A stretch of DNA of 64,000 nt from Nocardioides sp. GY 10127 (GTDB lineage Bacteria; Actinomycetota; Actinomycetes; Propionibacteriales; Nocardioidaceae), in contig NZ_STGL01000007.1 in assembly GCF_004919085.1 (NCBI RefSeq), forward strand, positions 186,001 through 250,000, read 5' to 3'. The notes beneath the pieces were generated by a model. The model saw only the letters and a program-made list of their open reading frames with translations, did not search any database and was not told the origin of the DNA. The number at the start of each line of letters is the position of its first letter. The stretch's first letter is position 1. The position numbers and the translations under genes were made by a program. Below, in pieces: positions 28,096 through 37,595 of the stretch.

Positions 28096-29277
28096 GTGCG
28101 GCTGGACTACCTCTCGATCTTCCCCGACTACCTGAGCCCCCTGCAGCTCTCGCTGCCGGGCAAGGCCGTCGCCAGCGGGCTGCTGGAGCTGCACGTCCAC
28201 GACCTGCGCGACTTCACCCACGACCGGCACCGCACCGTGGACGACACGCCGTACGGCGGCGGCGCCGGCATGGTGATGAAGCCCGAGCCGTTCGGTGAGG
28301 CCCTGGACGCCCTGGCCGTCGACGGTGCGACCGTCGTCGTGCCCACGCCGTCGGGCCGGCCTCTCACGCAGGCGCTGGCGGCCGACCTGGCGACCCGGGA
28401 GCGGCTGGTCTTCCTCTGCGGGCGCTACGAGGGCATCGACCAGCGCGTCCTCGACCACGTCGGGACCCGCGCCGAGCTGGTCGAGGTCTCGCTGGGCGAC
28501 TACGTGCTCAACGGCGGCGAGGTGGCGGCGCTGGCCGTCACCGAGGCCGTCGTCCGGCTGCTGCCCGGGTTCATGGGCAACGCCGCCTCGCTGGAGGAGG
28601 AGTCCCACACGGACGGGCTCCTGGAGTACCCCGTCTACACCAAGCCGGCCACCTGGCGCGGCCACGAGGTCCCGCCGGTCCTCCTGAGCGGCAACCACGG
28701 CGCCATCGCGGCCTGGCGCGAGGAGCGCTCCCGCGAGCGGACGGCGGAGCGCCGACCCGACCTGCTCCACGCCAGCGCGCTCGCCGGCGGCGAGGAGGGC
28801 GGCTGGGAGATCGTGCCCGCCGTGCCCGCCGACGCCCCGGAGCTGCTGACGCTCCAGCTGGCCTGCTGGGTGACCGAGGCGCTCGTCAACGACGACCTGG
28901 CCATCCCGCCGCTGCACGAGGGGCTGGACGACGTCCTGGCCGGGATCGCCGGGTGGGACACCTACGTCGTGCGGGTCGCCGGGCGGCTCGTCGGGTCCGT
29001 GCGCGGCCGACGCGACCCCGAGGAGCCGACCACCTGGGAGGTGGGGCGGCTCATGGCGGCACCGGACCTGCGGGGCCGGGGCCTCGGCCGGGCGCTGCTC
29101 GCGCACGTCCAGGCCGTGGCACCGGGGGACGTGGAGCGGTACCGGCTCTTCACGGGGGCCCGCTCCGAGGCCAACCTGCGCCGCTACAAGCGGGACGGCT
29201 TCCGGGTGACCGAGACCCTCGACGGCCGCTCGGGGCCCGTCGTCCTGGTCAAGCCGGTGCGCCGGCGGGGCCGCTGA
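28096..29277 (+). CDS. trmD: tRNA (guanine37-N1)-methyltransferase fused to a GNAT acetyltransferase domain
   Basis: The first 225 or so residues are a complete Trm[12 protein letters not shown] at the start, [25 protein letters not shown], and the SAM-binding [10 protein letters not shown] of the SPOUT knot. It methylates G37 next to the anticodon and prevents frameshifting. After a charged linker the protein continues for about 160 residues as a GNAT acyltransferase, with the acetyl-CoA loop [16 protein letters not shown] and a late [11 protein letters not shown]. Total length 393 against about 240-270 for plain TrmD. One open frame with no stop or frameshift joins the two. The acetylated substrate is unknown. 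GTG start, two bases after rimM. Confidence 0.93.
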   Translation: MRLDYLSIFPDYLSPLQLSLPGKAVASGLLELHVHDLRDFTHDRHRTVDDTPYGGGAGMVMKPEPFGEALDALAVDGATVVVPTPSGRPLTQALAADLATRERLVFLCGRYEGIDQRVLDHVGTRAELVEVSLGDYVLNGGEVAALAVTEAVVRLLPGFMGNAASLEEESHTDGLLEYPVYTKPATWRGHEVPPVLLSGNHGAIAAWREERSRERTAERRPDLLHASALAGGEEGGWEIVPAVPADAPELLTLQLACWVTEALVNDDLAIPPLHEGLDDVLAGIAGWDTYVVRVAGRLVGSVRGRRDPEEPTTWEVGRLMAAPDLRGRGLGRALLAHVQAVAPGDVERYRLFTGARSEANLRRYKRDGFRVTETLDGRSGPVVLVKPVRRRGR

Positions 29278-29489
29278 GCAGCGCCGGAGGATTTCGGGGC
29301 GCCCGCCACGCTGTGGCAGACTCAACCCTCGGCCTGGTCGGCCGAAGGACCGCCCCGAGGATCGCACGGGGGGTCTGCGTCGCGCTCCTGCCACAGGGGG
29401 TGCTCGGCGCCGCCGGCCCCGTGCACCGGGCCACCACCGAATCTGCACCTGATACCGCGGCTGACCTGTGGCAACCGTGAGGAGAGATC

Positions 29490-29840
29490 ATGACCAACCT
29501 CGTCTCCGCGCTCGGCGACAGCATCAAGCGCGACGACCTCCCGGCCTTCCGCGCCGGTGACACCGTCAAGGTCCACGTCAAGGTCGTCGAGGGCAGCCGC
29601 TCCCGCGTCCAGGTGTTCCAGGGCGTCGTCATCCGCATCCACGGCGCGGGCATCGGCCGCACCTTCACCGTCCGCAAGGTCTCCTTCGGCGTCGGTGTCG
29701 AGCGCACCTTCCCGCTGCACTCCCCGATCTTCGAGCAGATCGAGGTCGTGACCCGCGGTGACGTCCGTCGCGCCAAGCTGTACTACCTGCGCAACCTGCG
29801 CGGCAAGGCTGCCAAGATCAAGGAGCGCCGCGAGGCCTGA
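29490..29840 (+). CDS. rplS: 50S ribosomal protein L19
   Basis: A 116-residue basic protein of the large subunit near the subunit interface, with the conserved [29 protein letters not shown] and the end [19 protein letters not shown]. An AGGAGAG site precedes the ATG. The 212 bases between trmD and rplS contain no gene; TGGCAGACT near 29313-29321 could be part of a promoter and the rest a leader. It is followed closely by lepB. Confidence 0.96.
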   Translation: MTNLVSALGDSIKRDDLPAFRAGDTVKVHVKVVEGSRSRVQVFQGVVIRIHGAGIGRTFTVRKVSFGVGVERTFPLHSPIFEQIEVVTRGDVRRAKLYYLRNLRGKAAKIKERREA

Positions 29841-29884
29841 GCCCCCTGGGCTCCCTCCCGCGCCCGCGTGCGAACCTACGCACC

Positions 29885-30718
29885 GTGAGCAGCGAACTCC
29901 CCGACACCCCGGACCCCGCGGTCCGGGGTGTCGGCGTTCCCGGGGGTGGCGCCGCCCGCAGCCTGCTGCGCGGCGTCCTGGTCGTGGTGGCGGTGCTGGC
30001 GGTCGCGGCCCTGACCCGCACCTTCGTCGTCGAGGCGTTCTACGTGCCGAGCGGCTCGATGGAGCCGACGCTCCAGGTGGGCGACCGGCTCGTGGTGGAG
30101 CGGTGGGGCTCCTGGCTGGGGGAGTCGCCCGAGCGCGGCGACGTCGTCGTCTTCACCGACCCCGGTGGGTGGCTCGAGGACGACGGGGTGGACACCGGCT
30201 CCGGCGGCGTCCTGCAGGGGGCCCTGAGCGTCCTGGGCCTCGCCTCCAGCGACGACCACCTGGTCAAGCGCGTGGTCGGGGTGGCTGGCGACGTCATCCA
30301 CTGCTGCGACGACCGCGGCCGCCTGGAGGTCAACGGGGTGGCCGTCGACGAGACCGCCTACGCCCGGATCGACGACACCGACTGCTACGGCCCGATGACC
30401 GGCACCTGCGACTGGACCGCCGGGCCGGTGCCCGACGGCATGCTCTTCGTCATGGGCGACCACCGCGACGCCAGCGCCGACTCCAGCACCCGGATGTGCA
30501 GCGACGCGGTGACCGACTGCGTCGAGGGGCACGAGTGGGTGCCGGTGGACGACGTCGTGGGCCGCGTGCTGACGGTGGCCTGGCCGCTCGGCGACGCCGG
30601 CGCGCCCGCGGGCGGTGAGGCGCTCGCCGCCGTGCCCGCGGCCGAGGCGTCGGAGTCCTCCGGGAGCACCGAGGACCCCTCGGGCGCGGCCACCGCGTCC
30701 GCCGGGGCGGGGGAGTAG
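29885..30718 (+). CDS. lepB: Type I signal peptidase
   Basis: LepB removes signal peptides from secreted proteins at the outer face of the membrane. The 277-residue protein has one transmembrane helix at about 27-44, the catalytic serine in VPSGSMEPTL (Ser58), the general-base lysine in HLVKRVVG (about 128) and the box MGDHRDASADS. It also has several extra cysteines (HCC, DCY, GTCD, RMCSD, TDCVE) that could form disulfides outside the cell, and a low-complexity Ala/Ser/Glu tail. The GTG start has no ribosome site; a TACGCA element lies just before it. A perfect hairpin occupies codons 6-17. Confidence 0.93.
   Translation: MSSELPDTPDPAVRGVGVPGGGAARSLLRGVLVVVAVLAVAALTRTFVVEAFYVPSGSMEPTLQVGDRLVVERWGSWLGESPERGDVVVFTDPGGWLEDDGVDTGSGGVLQGALSVLGLASSDDHLVKRVVGVAGDVIHCCDDRGRLEVNGVAVDETAYARIDDTDCYGPMTGTCDWTAGPVPDGMLFVMGDHRDASADSSTRMCSDAVTDCVEGHEWVPVDDVVGRVLTVAWPLGDAGAPAGGEALAAVPAAEASESSGSTEDPSGAATASAGAGE
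29902..29933 (+). terminator. Perfect 13-bp hairpin inside the first codons of lepB
   Basis: CGACACCCCGGAC (29902-29914) and GTCCGGGGTGTCG (29921-29933) are exact complements around a six-base loop. It is 62 bases after the rplS stop and 17 bases into lepB. It may end rplS transcripts while also being coding sequence for lepB, so lepB expression could be attenuated. Confidence 0.5.
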
Positions 30719-30724
30719 CCGGTC

Positions 30725-31459
30725 GTGTCGGTGCGGCCGAAGGGCGTCACCGTGCGTCGGGACGCCGGCCTCTACGGCTACGAGCGCGCGCTGCGCCGCC
30801 GGGGGATGGACGTCGTCGCCGGGGCCGACGAGGCCGGGCGGGGAGCGTGCGCCGGGCCGCTGGTCGCCGCGGCCTGCGTGCTGCGCCCCTACGGCGAGGT
30901 CCCGGGGCTGGCCGACTCCAAGCTGCTCACGGCCCGGGCGCGCGAGCGCTGCTACGAGCAGGTGGTCCGGCGGGCGCTGTCGTGGTCGGTGGTGGTCGTC
31001 GGGCACGAGGACTGCGACCGCCTCGGCATGCACGTGGCGAACGTCCAGGCCCTGCGCCGCGCGGTCGCGCTGCTCGACGTCCGGCCCGACTACGTGCTCA
31101 CCGACGGCTTCCCCGTCGACGGGCTCGGCACGCCCACCCTGGCGGTCTGGAAGGGCGACCGCGTGGCGGCCTGCGTCGCGGCGGCGTCCGTGATCGCGAA
31201 GGTGACGCGCGACCGGATCATGACCGACCTCGACGCCGTCCACCCGGCGTACGGCTTCGCCGTGCACAAGGGGTACGTGACGCAGGAGCACACCGAGGCG
31301 CTGGCCGCGCACGGCCCGTCGCCCGTGCACCGGTTGCGCTACGTCAACGTCCGACGCGCCGCCGGTCTCGACCCGCTGCCCGAGGGCCGGGTGCTCACCA
31401 CGGGCGGGCACAATGGCGCCAGGACCGAGCGACGGCCGAGTGGTGAGGAGCCAGCGTGA
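30725..31459 (+). CDS. rnhB: Ribonuclease HII
   Basis: RNase HII removes ribonucleotides and RNA primers from DNA. The 244-residue protein has the catalytic GADEAGRG motif (Asp35, Glu36), the second Asp in VLTDGFPV and the later VIAKVTRDRIM and HKGYVTQEH segments of the family. The tail after residue 225 is variable. GTG start six bases after lepB; the end overlaps the DUF2469 gene by four bases (GTGA). Confidence 0.95.
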   Translation: MSVRPKGVTVRRDAGLYGYERALRRRGMDVVAGADEAGRGACAGPLVAAACVLRPYGEVPGLADSKLLTARARERCYEQVVRRALSWSVVVVGHEDCDRLGMHVANVQALRRAVALLDVRPDYVLTDGFPVDGLGTPTLAVWKGDRVAACVAAASVIAKVTRDRIMTDLDAVHPAYGFAVHKGYVTQEHTEALAAHGPSPVHRLRYVNVRRAAGLDPLPEGRVLTTGGHNGARTERRPSGEEPA

Positions 31460-31764
31460 GCACGGAGGACCTGGAGCGGTACGAGGCGGAGATGGAGCTG
31501 ACGCTCTACCGCGAGTACCGCGACGTCGTCGGGATCTTCAAGTACGTGGTGGAGACGGACCGCCGGTTCTACCTCTGCAACGCGGTCGACGTGAAGGCGC
31601 GCACCGAGGCCGGTGAGGTCTTCTTCGAGGTGACGATGACCGACTGCTGGGTCTGGGACATGTACCGCCCGGCCCGCTTCGCCAAGGGCGTCAAGGTGCT
31701 CACGTTCAAGGACGTGAACGTCGAGGAGCTCAGCCCTTCGGACATGGATCTCCCGGAGAAGTAG
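31456..31764 (+). CDS. DUF2469 family protein
   Basis: A 102-residue acidic protein starting STEDLERYEAEMELTLYREYRDVV, with WVWDMYRPARF in the middle. This is the highly conserved actinobacterial DUF2469 family, always found just after rnhB; its function is not established. It is translationally coupled to rnhB through an overlapping GTGA. In many relatives the next gene is yraN; here a TadE/TadG-like pair intervenes. Confidence 0.9.
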   Translation: MSTEDLERYEAEMELTLYREYRDVVGIFKYVVETDRRFYLCNAVDVKARTEAGEVFFEVTMTDCWVWDMYRPARFAKGVKVLTFKDVNVEELSPSDMDLPEK

Positions 31765-31872
31765 TCCGAACGGACCATCTTGCGCCCACGGGGCTGCGTG
31801 CCGTCCTAGCCTGACGGGAGTCCCCGGGAGCCCCCCACCCCGGGTAGCCGCCACGAGCCCGGAGGAGGGCCC

Positions 31873-32421
31873 ATGCCCGGCGTCAGCCCCCTTTCCCGCG
31901 TCGTCCCCCAGCGGCGCAGGCGCCCTTCACCCCATTCCGCAGCGCAGTCCGCACCGCAGCCCGCACCGCTGGCCGGCCCTGCCGGCGGCACGGAACGGGG
32001 CGCCGCGGCCGTCGAGCTCGCGCTCGTCCTCCCGCTGCTCCTGCTGGTGCTGTTCGGGATCTTCACCTACGGGATGATGCTGTCCTTCCGGCAGGGCCTG
32101 AGCCAGGCCGCCGACGAGGGCGCCAGGGCCGCGGCCGTCGCGATCTCGGACTCGGTGCGCCGCTCGAACGCGCAGGACGCCATCAACGCGGCGCTCGACC
32201 CCTACGGCGTCACCTGCGACCTCGGCACGCAGAAGCTCAGCCACGACGGCGCCGCCGCGGGGGCCTGCTCCCTGGTGGAGGGCACCGCCACCTGCGCGTC
32301 CTGCGTGGAGGTGACCCTCGACTACTCCTACGACGCCAACCCCGTCTACCCGGTGCTGCCCTTCACGGGCATCGTCGTCCCGGACTCCATGGGTGTGGAG
32401 TCGCAGGTGAGGTACCAGTGA
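31873..32421 (+). CDS. TadE-like pilus/secretion minor subunit
   Basis: A 182-residue protein with a basic, low-complexity N-terminus and then the TadE hallmark: GAAAVELALVLPLLLLVLF and a membrane helix to about residue 75, followed by an extracellular part with paired cysteines (TCDLG, ACSL, TCASCVEV). TadE-type proteins have a class III signal peptide processed by a prepilin peptidase and belong to Flp/Tad pilus systems. No other tad gene is nearby. An ATG with GGAGGAGGG upstream is the clear start. A TAGCCT hexamer at 31807-31812 is a possible -10. It overlaps the next gene by four bases. Confidence 0.8.
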   Translation: MPGVSPLSRVVPQRRRRPSPHSAAQSAPQPAPLAGPAGGTERGAAAVELALVLPLLLLVLFGIFTYGMMLSFRQGLSQAADEGARAAAVAISDSVRRSNAQDAINAALDPYGVTCDLGTQKLSHDGAAAGACSLVEGTATCASCVEVTLDYSYDANPVYPVLPFTGIVVPDSMGVESQVRYQ

Positions 32422-34259
32422 GGGCACGGCGACCCGGCGCGCCCCGGGAAGGAGGCGACGACCGAGGCGCCGTCCTGCCGATCGTGGCGATCATGCTGAC
32501 GGTCATCGTGCTGTCGGCGGCCTTCACCGTGGACCTGGGGATGCAGCGCGTCGTCCGGGCCGACGTGCAGCGGGTCGCCGACGTGGTGGCCCTCGACATG
32601 GCCCGCGAGATCCGGGGGCGCACGGTCGCCGAGATCCAGGCGGACGCCACGGCCTGGGACGCCGCGCTGGCGGCCGCGACCGCGCGCAACTCCGACATCC
32701 TCGGCGACGCGCCCACCGTGACCTACCGGCTGGTCGACGTCGACCCCACCACCGGCGCGGTCAGCGACGCCGCCACCGCCGACGTGCCCGACGGGGTCGA
32801 GGTGAGCGCCAGCGGCTCGGTCTCCTTCGCCTTCCGCCCCGGCAGCGGCGGCGCCACGCGCACGGCGGTGGCCGCCGCCGAGCCACAGGCGTGCTTCTCG
32901 GTGGGCTCGTACGTGGCCGGCGTCGACACGAACGACGCCGCCGTGCTCGACGCGGTGCTGGGGGAGGTCCTCGGCACCGGGGTCAGCACCAGCCTCGTCG
33001 GCTACCAGGGCCTCGCGACCGCGGACGTCTCCGCGCTCGCGGTGGCCCAGGAGGTGCCGGCTCTGTCCGCGCTGCTCACGGCCGGCTCCCGCGAGGAGGT
33101 CCTCGACACCCAGGTGGGCGTCGGGACGCTCGTCACGGCGATCGTCGCCGCCGCGAACAGGGACAGCACGCTCTCCTCGCAGGCCCTCGCGCTCGGTGCG
33201 TCCCTGGCGGCGCACGCCTCAGCGCTGGGCACGATCAGCCTGGGCGAGCTGCTCGGGGTCACCGGCGGGGGCACCGCGGCGCTCACCGCGGAGGTGAACG
33301 CCCTGGACCTCCTGGTCTCGACCGTCCAGGTCGCGAACGGGGAGTACTTCCTGGACGCCTCCGACATCGCGCTCAGCACGGCTGCCGTGCCGGGCACGTC
33401 CTCGCTGGCGAGCCTGGGGCTCACCGGGGACCTGCACGCGATCCCGGCCCCCTCCACGTCGTGCGGCCCGGTGGGGACCACGGCCGACACCGCCTCGGTC
33501 TCCCTCGACGACCTGACGCTCGCCGCCACCGTGACGCCCCTGAGCCTCGCCGGCCTCACGTCCGTGACCGTCGACCCGGTGGGACTCACCCTCGACGCCG
33601 ACACGGCGCGGGCCACCGCGCAGCTCACCGACGTGGAGTGCGTCGGCGACACCGGCACCGCCGAGGGCATCGACGCGGCCGTCGCCTCGACCGCCGTCGC
33701 GCTCAGCGCGGCGCTGGAGCCGGTCGGCGTGCACGCGACGGCGTCGCTCACTCTCGGGCCGCTTTCGCTGCCAGTCACCCTCACGTTCGAGCTCGAGCTT
33801 TCGCCCGAGCCGAGCCTCGCCACGGTTCCTGCCGGCTACGGGGCCGCGCAGTCCTTCCGCAGCCCTCCAGGCTCCTACGGCACCGCCATGTCCTTCGGTT
33901 CGGGGTCCCTGATCCAACGGCTGGACGCCGATTCGCTGACCGTGGGCGGCAACGTGGTGGTCACGGTGGCCGGGGTGGACACCGCTCTCCAGCTGACCGA
34001 CGGGGTGCTGACCGGCACAGCGCCCACGGGCCTGAGTCTCTCGCTCCTTCAGACGGCCGCAAATCCGCTGCTGGGCACCATCGTCAACGGCGTGGGTTCT
34101 GTTCCTGGCGTCCTCGAAGATGTTGTGAACCCGCTGCTGGAGACGGTGAACGGCCTGCTGGCCGGTCCGCTGCACGACGCGCTGGGGCTCACCATCGCGG
34201 GCGCGGACGTGTACCCGCTGCCCAGCCCGGACTGCGACGACATCGCGCTGCGGGGCTGA
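32418..34259 (+). CDS. TadG-like secreted/anchored protein
   Basis: A 613-residue protein with a short basic N-terminus, then RGAVLPIVAIMLTVIVLSAAFTVDLG, the TadG-like membrane anchor, and a long extracellular region rich in Ala, Thr, Val and Ser with few charged residues. The early part (VQRVADVVALDMAREIRGR) fits the TadG family; the rest is unrecognised and beta-rich in appearance. The start GTG overlaps the tadE stop. The last part (about 33760-34140) uses codons rare elsewhere in the window (GTT, CCT, TCT, AAT, GAA, GAT, CTT), suggesting a more recently acquired or differently evolving C-terminus. Confidence 0.7.
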   Translation: MRARRPGAPREGGDDRGAVLPIVAIMLTVIVLSAAFTVDLGMQRVVRADVQRVADVVALDMAREIRGRTVAEIQADATAWDAALAAATARNSDILGDAPTVTYRLVDVDPTTGAVSDAATADVPDGVEVSASGSVSFAFRPGSGGATRTAVAAAEPQACFSVGSYVAGVDTNDAAVLDAVLGEVLGTGVSTSLVGYQGLATADVSALAVAQEVPALSALLTAGSREEVLDTQVGVGTLVTAIVAAANRDSTLSSQALALGASLAAHASALGTISLGELLGVTGGGTAALTAEVNALDLLVSTVQVANGEYFLDASDIALSTAAVPGTSSLASLGLTGDLHAIPAPSTSCGPVGTTADTASVSLDDLTLAATVTPLSLAGLTSVTVDPVGLTLDADTARATAQLTDVECVGDTGTAEGIDAAVASTAVALSAALEPVGVHATASLTLGPLSLPVTLTFELELSPEPSLATVPAGYGAAQSFRSPPGSYGTAMSFGSGSLIQRLDADSLTVGGNVVVTVAGVDTALQLTDGVLTGTAPTGLSLSLLQTAANPLLGTIVNGVGSVPGVLEDVVNPLLETVNGLLAGPLHDALGLTIAGADVYPLPSPDCDDIALRG

Positions 34260-34420
34260 GCCGCCCGCTCCCCGGCTCGTACTGGGTTCGTTCTGGGGCT
34301 CGTCCTGGGGCCACTTGTCGTGCACAGGTGGGCCCGCGGACGGGGCGGTCCACAGGCATCGCAGGGTCGCCCCCGCGCCGACTCGTCGGCGGACAGCCTG
34401 GGCCCCGAGGAGGTCCAGCG

Positions 34421-34807
34421 ATGACGACAGCGACGAACGACCCGGCCCACCCCACCGCGGGGCAGGCGCTGGGGGCGTACGGGGAGCGGGTGGCCGCGAC
34501 CCACCTGCGCGAGCAGGGGATGGTGGTGCTCGACCGCAACTGGCGCTGCGCCCAGGGCGAGATCGACCTGGTGCTGCGCGACGGCGACACGCTCGTGGTG
34601 TGCGAGGTGAAGACCCGCACGGGGAGCACGGGCGGGACGCCGCACGAGGCCGTCACCCCGACCAAGCTCGAGCGCCTGGTCCGGCTGGGGGAGTCGTGGC
34701 AGGTCGAGCACGGCCTGCGGGCCCCGAACCTGCGGGTGGACCTCGTGGCGGTCCACCACCCGCCCCGCGGCGCGGCGCAGGTCGAGCACGTGCGGGGGCT
34801 GGTCTGA
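34421..34807 (+). CDS. YraN family (UPF0102) predicted nuclease
   Basis: A 128-residue protein of the YraN family, which has an endonuclease-like fold: GEIDLVLRDGDTLVVCEVKTR contains the Glu, Asp and ExK residues of the site. The function is unproven. It is widely encoded beside comM and dprA, as here. GAGGAGG precedes the ATG. The 161-base gap before it holds three imperfect copies of a CTCGTnCTGGG-like unit (34276-34312) but no gene. Its stop overlaps the comM start by one base (TGATG). Confidence 0.88.
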   Translation: MTTATNDPAHPTAGQALGAYGERVAATHLREQGMVVLDRNWRCAQGEIDLVLRDGDTLVVCEVKTRTGSTGGTPHEAVTPTKLERLVRLGESWQVEHGLRAPNLRVDLVAVHHPPRGAAQVEHVRGLV

Positions 34808-36399
34808 TGCCCTTCGCGACGGCCCGCACCGTCTCCCTGCACGGCGCGGTCGGGCACGTGGTCCACGTCCAGGCGGACGTCTCGCCCGGCCAGGTCGGGA
34901 CGACCCTCGTCGGCAGGCCCGACCAGGCGCTGTCGGAGGCGCGCGACCGCTGCCGGATGGCGATCATCAACTCCGGCCTGCACTGGCCGGCGACCAAGCG
35001 GATCACCGTGCTGCTCTCCCCGGCGGACCTGCGCAAGAGCGGGACGCACTACGACCTGGGCATGGCCCTGGCCGTGCTCGCCGCCGACGGGTCGCTGCCG
35101 CCGGAGCACCTCGACCACACGCTCTTCGTCGGCGAGCTCACGCTCGACGGCGGGCTGCGCCCGGTCGCCGGCGTGCTGCCGATGGTGCTGGCCGCCCGCG
35201 AGGCCGGGCTGCGGACGGTGGTGGTGCCGGAGCCGCAGGCGGCCGAGGCCGCGCTGGTGCCCGGCACGAGCGTCTTCGGGATGCGGTCGCTGCGCCAGGT
35301 CGTGGCCCTCGTGCTGGGGGAGCAGGTGCCCGAGGCGCCGCCCGTGGCCTCGAGCGCGGGCGCCTCCGTGCTCGCCTGGCGGGGCTCCGCCCGGCACGAG
35401 GAGGTGGACATGGCGGACCTGCTGGGGATGGCCGACGCCCGGTACGCCGTGGAGGTCGCGGCGGCCGGTGGCCACCACCTGCTGCTCTCGGGGCCGAAGG
35501 GGGCCGGCAAGACGACGCTCGCGGAGCGGCTGCCCACGATCCTGCCCGACCTCAGCGACGAGGAGGCGCTGGAGCTGACGGCGCTGCAGTCGCTGGCCGG
35601 CGTCCTGGACACGTCGGCCGGGCTGGTGCGCCGCCCGCCCTACGCCGCGCCGCACCACGACGCGAGCAAGGCGAGCATCGTCGGCGGCGGGAGCGGCCAC
35701 GTCCGCCCGGGCGAGCTCTCCAAGGCCCACACCGGCGTCCTCTTCCTCGACGAGTTCCCGCTCTTCCGCGCCGACGTCATCGAGGCGCTGCGCGAGCCGC
35801 TGGAGAACGGCGAGATCACGGTGGCCCGCAAGGACGAGCTCGTCACCCTCCCGGCCCGGGCGCTCGTCGTCCTGGCCTCCAACCCGTGCCCGTGCGGGGA
35901 GTACCGGGCCGACGCCCGGGTCAGCCGCTGCTCGTGCCGCGAGGTGGCGCGGCGCGACTACCGTGCGCGCGTGACCGGGCCGGTGGCCGACCGGATCGAC
36001 ATCACCCGGCACGTCGAGCCGCTGGCCCCGCACGAGCGGCGCGACCTGTTCGAGCGCCCCGAGTCGTCCTCGGTCGTGCGCGGCCGTGTCCGCGCGGCCC
36101 GGGACCGGCAGGCGGCGCGGTACGAGGGCCGGGCCTGGCGGCTCAACGGCCACGTGCCCGGCGCAGCGCTGCGCGAGGAGTGGCCGCTGACAGGCCCGGC
36201 GGACGACGCGCTGCACGGCGCGGTCGCGGACGGCCGGCTCACCTCCCGGGGCGCGGTGCGGGTGCACCGGCTCGCGTGGACCGTCCACGACCTGGCCGGC
36301 GGGGAGGGGCCGCCCGGCCGCGACGAGGTGGAGGTCGCCCTCCGTCTGCGCCGGGGCGAGCCCCTGGACGTACGGACCGTGAGCGGGGCGCTGGGATGA
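34807..36399 (+). CDS. comM: YifB/ComM family magnesium chelatase-like ATPase
   Basis: ComM is a ring-shaped helicase-like AAA+ ATPase that helps branch migration during DNA uptake and recombination in other bacteria. The 530-residue protein has an N-terminal Lon-protease-like ChlI domain, the Walker [13 protein letters not shown] near residue 230, FLDEFP as Walker B, and the NPCPCGE/CSC cysteine segment typical of YifB. It is part of yraN-comM-dprA, consistent with a shared role in handling single-stranded DNA. It overlaps dprA by four bases (ATGA). Confidence 0.93.
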   Translation: MPFATARTVSLHGAVGHVVHVQADVSPGQVGTTLVGRPDQALSEARDRCRMAIINSGLHWPATKRITVLLSPADLRKSGTHYDLGMALAVLAADGSLPPEHLDHTLFVGELTLDGGLRPVAGVLPMVLAAREAGLRTVVVPEPQAAEAALVPGTSVFGMRSLRQVVALVLGEQVPEAPPVASSAGASVLAWRGSARHEEVDMADLLGMADARYAVEVAAAGGHHLLLSGPKGAGKTTLAERLPTILPDLSDEEALELTALQSLAGVLDTSAGLVRRPPYAAPHHDASKASIVGGGSGHVRPGELSKAHTGVLFLDEFPLFRADVIEALREPLENGEITVARKDELVTLPARALVVLASNPCPCGEYRADARVSRCSCREVARRDYRARVTGPVADRIDITRHVEPLAPHERRDLFERPESSSVVRGRVRAARDRQAARYEGRAWRLNGHVPGAALREEWPLTGPADDALHGAVADGRLTSRGAVRVHRLAWTVHDLAGGEGPPGRDEVEVALRLRRGEPLDVRTVSGALG

Positions 36400-37595
36400 C
36401 CGGGACAACGGGCAGCGGGCCCTCCTGGCAGGAGCGCGAGGCGGACCGGCTGATCCGGGCCACCCTGTCGCTGGTGGGGGAGCCGGGCGACCTGCGGATC
36501 ACCGAGGGCGTCGCGCTCGTCGGGCCGGTCGAGCTCCACCGACAGATCCGCGACGGGACGGCCGCCGACGGGCTCGCCGACGACGTCCGGCTGCGCACGG
36601 CCGAGGCGGACGCCCCGCGGGCGCTGGAGCTGGCGGAGCGGACGGGGACCCGCTTCGTGGTCCCGTGGGACCCCGAGTGGCCCCGCAGCCTCGACGCCCT
36701 GGCCTGGAGCGGGTCCGCGCACGAGCGCGGGGGCGTCCCCGTCGGGCTGTGGGTGCGCGGTCCGCTGCGGCTCGACGAGCTGGGGCGGTCGGTGGCGGTG
36801 GTCGGCTCCCGCTCGGCCACGACCTACGGCACCGGGCAGGCCGGCGCCCTGGCGCACGACCTCGGGCGGGTGGGCGTCCCCGTCGTCTCCGGCGGGGCGT
36901 TCGGCATCGACGTGGCGGCCCACCGGGGCGCGCTCGCGGGCCGGGGCCGGACGGTGGCCGTGCTCGCCTGCGGGGTCGACCGCGTCTACCCCCAGGCCCA
37001 CGAGCACCTGCTCGAGCACTGCGCGGCCGAGCACCTCCTCGTCTCGGAGACGGCCCCGGGCCTGCCGCCCAGCCGCATCCGCTTCCTGTCCCGCAACCGG
37101 GTCATCGCCGCCCTGGCCGTCGGCACGGTCGTCGTGGAGGCGGCGCTGCGCAGCGGGGCGCTCTCGACCGCGCACTGGGCCACCCGCACCGGCCGGCACC
37201 TCATGGGCGTCCCCGGGCCGGTCAGCTCGCCGCAGTCCGCCGGGGTGCACCGGCTGCTGCGCGACGGGGAGGCGGTGCTGGTCACGAACGCCGAGGACGT
37301 CCTCGAGGTGACCGGGCACGCGGGGGAGCACCTCCTGCCGGTGCCGCCCAGCCCGCAGACCGTCCGGGACCGGCTCACGCCCCGCCAGCGCCAGGTGCTC
37401 GAGGCGCTGCCCCGGCACCACGCGGCGCGGCTCGCCGAGATCGGCCGGGCCGCGGGCGTCAGCACCCTGGGGGTGACGACCGCGCTGGGCACGCTGGTGC
37501 GGCGGGGGCTGGTGGAGCAGGACGGCCCGGGCTTCCGACTCACCGGCGCGGACGCCGACCGGCTCGACGAGACGCTCCTAGACTCCTCGGCGTGA
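36396..37595 (+). CDS. dprA: DNA-processing protein DprA
   Basis: DprA binds incoming single-stranded DNA and loads RecA. The 399-residue protein has the Rossmann-like core with [34 protein letters not shown] and [11 protein letters not shown], then a C-terminal winged-helix domain ([29 protein letters not shown] region). No other competence genes are visible in the window, so whether the cell takes up DNA is open. It overlaps comM at its start and xerC at its end. Confidence 0.95.
   Translation: MTGTTGSGPSWQEREADRLIRATLSLVGEPGDLRITEGVALVGPVELHRQIRDGTAADGLADDVRLRTAEADAPRALELAERTGTRFVVPWDPEWPRSLDALAWSGSAHERGGVPVGLWVRGPLRLDELGRSVAVVGSRSATTYGTGQAGALAHDLGRVGVPVVSGGAFGIDVAAHRGALAGRGRTVAVLACGVDRVYPQAHEHLLEHCAAEHLLVSETAPGLPPSRIRFLSRNRVIAALAVGTVVVEAALRSGALSTAHWATRTGRHLMGVPGPVSSPQSAGVHRLLRDGEAVLVTNAEDVLEVTGHAGEHLLPVPPSPQTVRDRLTPRQRQVLEALPRHHAARLAEIGRAAGVSTLGVTTALGTLVRRGLVEQDGPGFRLTGADADRLDETLLDSSA
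37579..37584 (+). promoter_or_regulatory. Leaderless-type -10 element for xerC inside dprA
   Basis: TAGACT in the last codons of dprA ends seven bases before the GTG of xerC, so xerC could be transcribed independently as a leaderless mRNA besides read-through from dprA. Confidence 0.45.

Noticed and set aside
29278..29489. The gap before rplS considered as a tRNA or known ribosomal-leader RNA
   Set aside because: I could not fold a cloverleaf or match a named leader; it is left as an unassigned leader region.
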